From the NCBI GenBank assembly GCA_015039365.1, contig WION01000072.1:62001-126000 (forward strand): a stretch of 64,000 nucleotides of DNA, read 5' to 3'. The notes beneath the pieces were generated by a model that was not told where the DNA came from, ran no database searches, and saw nothing but the letters and a program-made list of their open reading frames with translations. Every line of letters begins with the position of its first letter. Position 1 is the stretch's first letter. Position numbers and translations under genes: made by a program. This document shows, one piece after another, positions 58,701-64,000 of the stretch. The stretch is from Amanita rubescens (taxonomy: Eukaryota; Basidiomycota; Agaricomycetes; Agaricales; Amanitaceae).

Positions 58701-58864
58701 CAAGTGTGGGATTGGAGACCGATGGAGGGTACACCTTTACCTCGGCGCAGCCGACATCATTTACCCCCTCTTTGCCGAGGGTTGGGCAGAATGAAAGCTT
58801 AATATTTGATGGGGCGTCAACGGCAGATTTTAAGGAAGCAAGCTACATGGCCACCTGGTTCTAA
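55724..58864 (+). CDS. Zn(II)2Cys6 fungal transcription factor
   Basis: Sixteen exons (55724-55911, 55971-55983, 56038-56061, 56132-56171, 56228-56258, 56321-56554, 56614-56823, 56889-57135, 57183-57281, 57335-57348, 57368-57494, 57541-57646, 57698-58170, 58225-58356, 58410-58482, 58533-58864) keep one frame for 780 residues. The binuclear zinc cluster, CRECQRLKIKCDRVFPCSSC then VRRG...C, is spread over four exons, three of only 13, 24 and 40 nt. A coiled coil follows (ESREQLEDKISQLSSRMWQL), which usually sets dimerisation and half-site spacing. Then comes the Fungal_trans middle homology region (ALVYAWNLMGFAATLAQ; EKRRAIFWELLYLDCRM; SLGLPPSICLAHVDAKPP). A C-terminal S/T/G-rich tail may activate transcription. 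Such factors act in the nucleus on CGG-type sites; targets cannot be told. Exon 10 is 14 nt, and the introns flanking it are 53 and only 19 nt, so that region needs a transcript. Confidence 0.85.
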
Positions 58865-59109
58865 AACTTGAAGCTTGAATGTGAACCGTCACGCTCAGTA
58901 AAAGTTGAAGTCCAGCGAAATTCGCAACGGCATTCTTGTCCATAGTGGTACAAGTACAGATTAAATTGTTGTACTTTTACAATTCATCACGATCTCTTTG
59001 ACGTCGTTGGGTTCAACTTTAATTTCCCCTTTCTCGAGTTTTACGTAGAGAATGTCGACGATTGTTTGGACTTTCGATGGCATAGAGTTTGGTTCCTTTA
59101 CAGTGGACG

Positions 59110-59584
59110 TTAATGCATATTAAATACCGCATAGGTGTCAGATTCTTTAGCAACCAGGTACCAATTTTGTGTGGAGGAGGGAGAGTTGCTGACAGTGGGG
59201 GGTTGTAACCAGGTTTCGAGAAGCAGCAGGGTGTCAATAATTTTCTTCGTCTCCCTCTCATCTGTTTCTTTCGGCGGAACCGGTACGTGGTCTTGCAATA
59301 GCCGAACCAGAGCAACTTGGGTAATGTGGGCCGCTGCTATGCACGGCAGTCCGAGGCCCTTTTTTATTAGAGCGTTGGGGAAATCATCGAGAACGGGTCC
59401 ATAACGGGGCTACGGTAATTACTAATTGGTAACCAAATGGGACAAACATGTTTTCACATTGAAAATGACTGTCGATGAACTCTTTGAATGCCCTGAGATC
59501 TTGTAGTGTGCGATCAATAAAGGAATTTCCACTGATTATTGATAACCCCTTCTTCACATACTTCATCACTTCCCATTCCATCAT
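59110..59584 (-). CDS. hypothetical protein with exonic hairpin motif
   Basis: The minus-strand frame 59400-59110 reads RYGPVLDDFPNALIKKGLGL, PCIAAAHITQVALVRLLQDH and VPVPPKETDERETKKIID. It ends NWYLVAKESDTYAVFNMH with a stop. An upstream exon (59584 on: MEWEVMKYVKKGLSIISGNS) may join across a GTTTGT...GTAG intron of about 40 nt. The stretch coding KKGLGLPCIAAAH is the sixth copy of the dispersed hairpin motif. The family is unknown. Confidence 0.4.
59312..59370 (-). repeat. dispersed hairpin motif, copy f (within coding frame)
   Basis: The reverse complement reads AAAAAAGGGCCTCGGACTGC, CGTGCATAGCA, then GCGGCCCACATTACCCAAGTTG. The stem is kept as TGC/GCA plus GCCG/CGGC. Confidence 0.55.
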
Positions 59585-60437
59585 CTACAAATGCATCAAT
59601 ATCAGTGACTAGAAACCAAAACATCAAGATAATCAACCCACTTTCAACTCGGGCAAAACAAGGAATACTACAGCTCTACTCCTAACACTCCAGAGAGGGC
59701 AGCGGAAGAGTGTAGCGGACCACCCTCCGCTCTCGGTACAACTAGTAGCACGACTCCCAGCATGTGATGAACCGCACCTCCTGCTCCCGCTCCCCATATG
59801 TCGGGATAGGTGTATGCAGGTCTTCTTCCCGGCTCTACTAGTAGAACACTGACGGGAACGGAAATACATGCTAGGCACGTATCAATCGCTCTGTGTTGTG
59901 TTCAGGAACCGCCGGTCAAGGAAGAAAGGATGTCGTTGAATGCTATTGATGATCCGCCGTACCCGCCAACTAGGCTGAAGAAGGACTGTTCAGCACGTGA
60001 AGCGAAAGCGCATAACGTCATGGTGCTGTGGCGATTGATGAATGTGCTCAGGGAGGAGCGGTGGTCGAGCAACGCACTGTGCTCACCTACGTTGGAAAAG
60101 TACTGCTTCTTTTCTATTTCCGGTCCGAACGACGTCTGCGTGAATGAATATGTTGAACCCATGAATCGTGTATGGGTGCAGATTTGTAAACTGGACAAAA
60201 GGGTAAATCGCACACAATTCGGGACAGCGGCGTGGAACGTACCAGAAACATCATAACCCCCCACTCTACATCGATGAATGCTTCCACGCCCGCCACTATT
60301 GATGGTTCGTTTCGGCCTCGGAACGATATCCACGCGAAATGTTATGAACAGATTTCCAAAGTACGATGATATCTCATTTTAGAGATGCCGTCTGTAGCCG
60401 CGGATGAGCCTGTACTAGAACTGCTTTGCCACCATTT
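59585..60437. other. unassigned; overlapping open frames
   Basis: Long frames overlap on both strands (plus to 60256 with MVLWRLMNVLREERW; minus 60333-59902). Neither has a recognised domain, and only one, if any, can be real. Confidence 0.3.
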
Positions 60438-61830
60438 TCAGCCCGCAATCTTAAGACTATGCCTTGTTTTCATGGCACAGTTGTCTGAGACTTTCCCCTT
60501 GGATTTTATTAGTCTAAGCCTACACAAATAATAGTAGTCCAACTTGCGCAATAGTCTTAGCCTATTATGTAGTCTAAGACTATGTCATATTGATAATGAT
60601 TAGTCTAATTCTACTTTCTGGAATCCGATAAAAGTCTACCGAGTCGCATCCACGTTTACGGTAGCGAGGAATCGTCTGAGCCTAGTATAAAAGATGCCAG
60701 GATTAGCCCATTCAGGGTCCTGGCGCAATGATGTACCACCTGGCCGTGCGCGGGGTTTCGTTAGCTTTGCAGGGTATGGAATAGGCGCAGTACGCACCTG
60801 AGTGGGCGGGGGCGGGCGTGTGTGTGTGTGGTTCGGGCCCTAGGGCTTTGTTGGGCTGTTTGGGGTGCGCAGAGCTTTGTTAACCTCGCTGGGCACGGAA
60901 TGGACATGTTGCATACCTGGGTGGGCAGCGGTGGGGTGTTTCGAGGTGCATTGGGTCACACACGATGCGCTGTGGGGTGCGCGGGGCTTTGTTAGCCTCG
61001 CTGGGTATTGGGATGGATGCAGTACACACCTGGGCAGCGGGGGGTCAGTTTGGGTGGCAGCCTCTTGAGCGCGGGCATAGGATGATACATACCTGGGTGA
61101 GTGGCGGGGTGGAGCGAGATTGGTGGTGGCAGAGAAACGCGAACAAAGGACAACTGAATGGTGTCACACGTCATATGTCACACTTGCACAGTTCTCCCTC
61201 GACCACACCTGAACATCGCATGATTCAAACGAAGCCTCACGCGCCTCATACTCTCCTACCACCCTTCAACAAAGCCACAAACAACCCACTGCAATGATCC
61301 AGGTGCGTACAGCACCCCTGCCCTGCGACGCTAACCACCCCAAACAGGCCACTGCCACGAACAAAGCCCCAAGCTGCGCCCACTGCTATCCAGGTGCGTA
61401 TCACGTCTATCACATGCCAAGTGAGGCTAACAAACATTCGTGCACCCCAAACAGCCCACCGTGTGTGATCCAACGCGCCCTGAAACTGCCCACCACCGCC
61501 CACCATCTCATGCCCAGCGAGGCTACAAAGCTCCAATGTCCCACTGTCATCCTAAAATCCCCCACTGCTACGTAACAAAAGCATAAACTGCCCTCCACAA
61601 CCCATCCCAGGCCTCGTAATGTACCTTACATGTAGGCTAAGACTGTAAAGAAATATATTATAGGCCAGCTATACTATTCAAGTAGAAAACAACATAGGCT
61701 AAGTCTAATGAATACCTTTTTAGAATAAGGGGCTAGTCTTAGATCATTGTTCCGTAAATTTACGGGTAGTCTTAAGACTACCAACTGATATCACCGGCTT
61801 TGCGCGGGGGCAATAACTGCGGGCTGATTA
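60438..61830. mobile_element. foldback-type element
   Basis: The outer ends share CAGCCCGCA (about 60440) and its inverse TGCGGGCTG (about 61817). Inside them both flanks are full of TAGTCTTA/TAAGACTA words (60455-60610, 61625-61790). The core is a large imperfect inverted repeat: the left half has three G-rich units (about 60760, 60870 and 60985) containing GCTTTGTTA(A/G)CCTCGCTGGG. The right half (61200-61575) carries the complementary C-rich units with CCCAGCGAGGCTACAAAGC-like sequence. No transposase is seen. Confidence 0.65.
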
Positions 61831-62623
61831 CTACCACTGCTGTATTGAAAGCCAATGCTTGTTTGAGGACAAGGATATGAATGAATACTAGGACATGTAA
61901 ATGTTTACGAAAAAATCATAAACGATGGTCATTACACTTCGCATGGCTGAATATTCCATCATCAGCCAACGAAAGTACTAAGAAATAGTCGTGTGAATCA
62001 AACCGCCGCTCTGCAGAAAGTCGGAGACAATCAACCCCAAGATTATATCGCGAGCCTGGTCGACGAATCACGATATGTAACTACAGATGAAGAAACGGTG
62101 TTATCCCCCACAAGAGCTGAAACGATGGCAGTATCACCATCGAACAGGACTAAACGGGCAGAAAAAGAACGGCTGATCGAAGTCGTCTGAAGACTGAAGT
62201 AAAGCGGTGACACGAATATCGAGGAGAAAGAAGCCTGAGGGGAGGCAAGAGTCTCTAAAACCGAGACAGTGATATAACGGCCGGGAAACGGGCGACGCTG
62301 AAACGCCCTGGGGTACATGACCAGTCGTCACAGTTGGAAGGATATGCGGTTGAATTGAGTGGAAACACAGATTGCGAGGAAACTAAGATGGTGCCAGAGA
62401 ACCACAGCTAACTGGGCATAGGATGGGGCCAGAAAACTATAGCTGGTCGGGGGCGCGATGGTGCGTAGAACTTCGACGCAAAAAACACAGGCGCGCCCGC
62501 AGAGTAGCGGCATGCGACCTGTAGCTTAAAGGCAACTTGAGTGTACGCAGCATGGCAAGCCGCGGCTTGGCTACTTGGTATTCAATACCCTGGATTTAAA
62601 TGTTTATAGGCCTGGGTGCATAC
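61831..62623. other. no supported gene
   Basis: Short frames at 61993-62190 and its complement carry no recognisable signal. Confidence 0.4.
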
Positions 62624-62730
62624 AAGTAAGAAGTAAGAAGTAAAGTAAGAAGTAAAGTAAGAAGTAAAGTAAGAAGTAAAGTAAGAAGTAAAGTAAGAAG
62701 TAAAGTAAGAAGTAAAGTAAGAAGTAAAAA
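62624..62730. repeat. 12-bp microsatellite
   Basis: GTAAGAAGTAAA is repeated about eight times, adjacent to a CCGAGGCC-type repeat. Confidence 0.95.
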
Positions 62731-62734
62731 AAGA

Positions 62735-62775
62735 GAAGACCGAGACCTTCATTTCACTACGGCCTCGGAACATGA
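62735..62775 (-). repeat. CCGAGGCC-type repeat, minus copy
   Basis: The reverse complement CATGTTCCGAGGCCGTAGTG, then AAATGAAGGTCTCGGTCTTC, matches 40535. The microsatellite takes the place of its T-rich tail. Confidence 0.5.
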
Positions 62776-63162
62776 AACGTACGCAAATTTTATGATTACT
62801 TCGAGCAACAACAGCCCCAAGCATGTAGCGACTGTAACAGTAAAAAAGAAAATGGAGCAAGAACTCCCCTCGAACATCATTCTCATGCGCAGTCCGAGCC
62901 GTTAATCTTCTTGACAAGTATTCAGCGCCGATACGTTTGTAGCAATAAGAACACCCACAACGATTGAGCTTTCCTTCTCATCCGATGCCGACTCTAAACT
63001 GCTCCTACGGACATTTCCAACGGTCCGACCCTTGTCCAAGCCGTGACCTATATCTGCGGTGGTGCTGATCTTATGGAGATATTATTCCAAGTGAACCATT
63101 TCACCCAAGTACGGAGGGCATGTTAATAATCCCCAAAAAGAGCAGCAGTAGAGTCAATAATA
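62776..63162. other. intergenic, nothing recognised
   Basis: No gene or repeat could be supported here. Confidence 0.4.
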
Positions 63163-64000
63163 TTAAATGCTTAAATTCGTGCCACGCACGGATGGGGTAT
63201 GTAAAGACACCAGCAGACTGGGGCGACCTAAGACAGGAACGGAGCATACCCTAGGTCCAATTGTCGCCGACATTGGAAGATCGTGCAGAGAGACCGAATA
63301 GTTTTCCTCAGTGCTCGGAAGAATACCCGACCTTCGTATCATTTCCCTCGCATTCAACGTAGCCAGCAAGGAGTTTGAATGAACTTTATTGCGTCAACGT
63401 TTACAGCTTGAGGAATGGGGCACCGAAATAGTACTTACGTCGCCCAATGCAGAAGAAGAAAGCAATGTAAATGAAGGTTTCCCCTACAACCACGATCTAA
63501 CAAATTGGTTGGCAATAGAAGTAAGCCAAAATGGAACTAACCGAAATCAAGGACGCAATCGCACATAGACTAGGTCATATTGATCTACCAGCGTGTGCAA
63601 ATGGAAGAAAAACTGACGTTGTCAGAAGACCAGTATTAACCACAAACAGAATCTGCCATATTTAGTTGGTGATATGAATGTTAACAGGATTTACTTACGA
63701 GCTTGTTGATCACGGTATCGAACCTGATTTAAGAATGAATACGTAGTAGAAGTTCGGCGAATTTGTACGTCACCTACGGGAGCCGGTTCTGGATCTGTGG
63801 AGCAGGGTGCATAACGTACTTGCAATTAAGACATCGGCAGCCGCCGCCAAGACATTTGCTGTGGCCGAGAGCCACTGTTCATATGCGTTATATGCGTTAG
63901 ATGTATTGATCTCTCGTGAAGTAGTGAGCTCGCCTTGAAACGCGTCAATTGGAAAAAGTTGTTCAAATTAAACCTGGTAGACATCGAACATGCTGAAATG
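63163..64000 (-). CDS. DUF6534-type multi-pass membrane protein (partial)
   Basis: Exons from the window edge (64000-63973), 63874-63774, 63723-63699, 63652-63618, 63569-63542, 63496-63439 and 63383-63163 join in frame. The 5' part lies beyond the window. Membrane segments are seen in WLSATANVLAAAADVLIAST and in RFDTVINKLILFVVNTGLLT. Two more follow: LCAIASLISIVVVGETFIYI and AFFFCIGR. The hallmark NSLLATLNARE follows, then a soluble S/P-rich tail. This order (transmembrane helix, LLHRSRTG, D-T-V-I-N-K-L, N-T-G-L-L-T, Y/S-L-L-A-T-L-N-A-R) is that of the DUF6534 proteins, greatly expanded in Agaricomycetes and of unknown function. Seven short exons are typical of the family. The gene appears intact as far as visible. 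Confidence 0.85.

Noticed and set aside
62582..62917. Frame with repeated FTSY as a protein
   Set aside because: Translation of the 12-bp microsatellite.
1..64000. tRNA or rRNA genes
   Set aside because: Scanned by eye for T-loop GTTCGANNC and paired acceptor stems and for conserved rRNA words. No convincing candidate found; a covariance search would be needed to exclude them.

Overview
The window looks like a repeat-rich, gene-poor stretch of a filamentous basidiomycete genome (Agaricomycetes; a Rhizoctonia/Ceratobasidium-like fungus is my best guess, by inference only). The evidence is many 45-65 nt GT-AG introns, a DUF6534-type membrane protein, a many-exon Zn2Cys6 regulator, an SRPK-like kinase, a Copia element whose primer-binding site matches the initiator-tRNA anticodon loop, a Tad/I-like LINE with C-terminal RNase H, and a relic tyrosine recombinase of the type common in mushrooms. 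No bacterial signals (operons, ribosome binding sites, CRISPR) are present.

Layout. 1-4.2 kb: Copia scrap, a small intact three-exon gene (2485-3007) and a tyrosine-recombinase relic. 4.2-9.4 kb: a nested transposon complex. A Copia element (LTR, primer site, gag-pol) is cut at the RT catalytic motif by a 1,234-bp DNA element, which is itself interrupted by a solo LTR of the same Copia family. 9.7-17 kb: decayed copies of conserved housekeeping genes (HSP70, Lon, an RRM protein) around a gene of a SAP-like family. 18.5-28.4 kb: an SRPK-like kinase, a small two-exon gene, an F-box-like gene and fragments. 29.7-32.9 kb: an unusual array of about a dozen paired hairpins that coincide with a broken peptide repeat. 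32.9-39.3 kb: an intact HSP20 gene, a retropepsin-like relic, the second and inverted 1,234-bp element, and the second SAP-family paralogue. 40-46 kb: a decayed RNA polymerase II largest-subunit copy and a MITE. 47-49 kb: a possible 2-oxoglutarate/Fe(II) dioxygenase. 50-54.5 kb: a LINE flanked by a perfect 15-bp target duplication. 55.7-58.9 kb: an intact 16-exon Zn2Cys6 transcription factor. 60.4-61.8 kb: a foldback element. 63.2-64 kb: a DUF6534 gene running off the window.

The genes do not form an obvious pathway or cluster. The intact ones (kinase, HSP20, Zn2Cys6 factor, DUF6534 protein, two SAP-family paralogues, small unknowns) sit as islands among transposons and pseudogenes. The most unusual signals are the hairpin array at 29.7-32.9 kb and a dispersed ~50-bp hairpin motif present six times, once inside a probable coding exon. 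Exon structures were built by hand from GT-AG sites and frame continuity; no searches were run.
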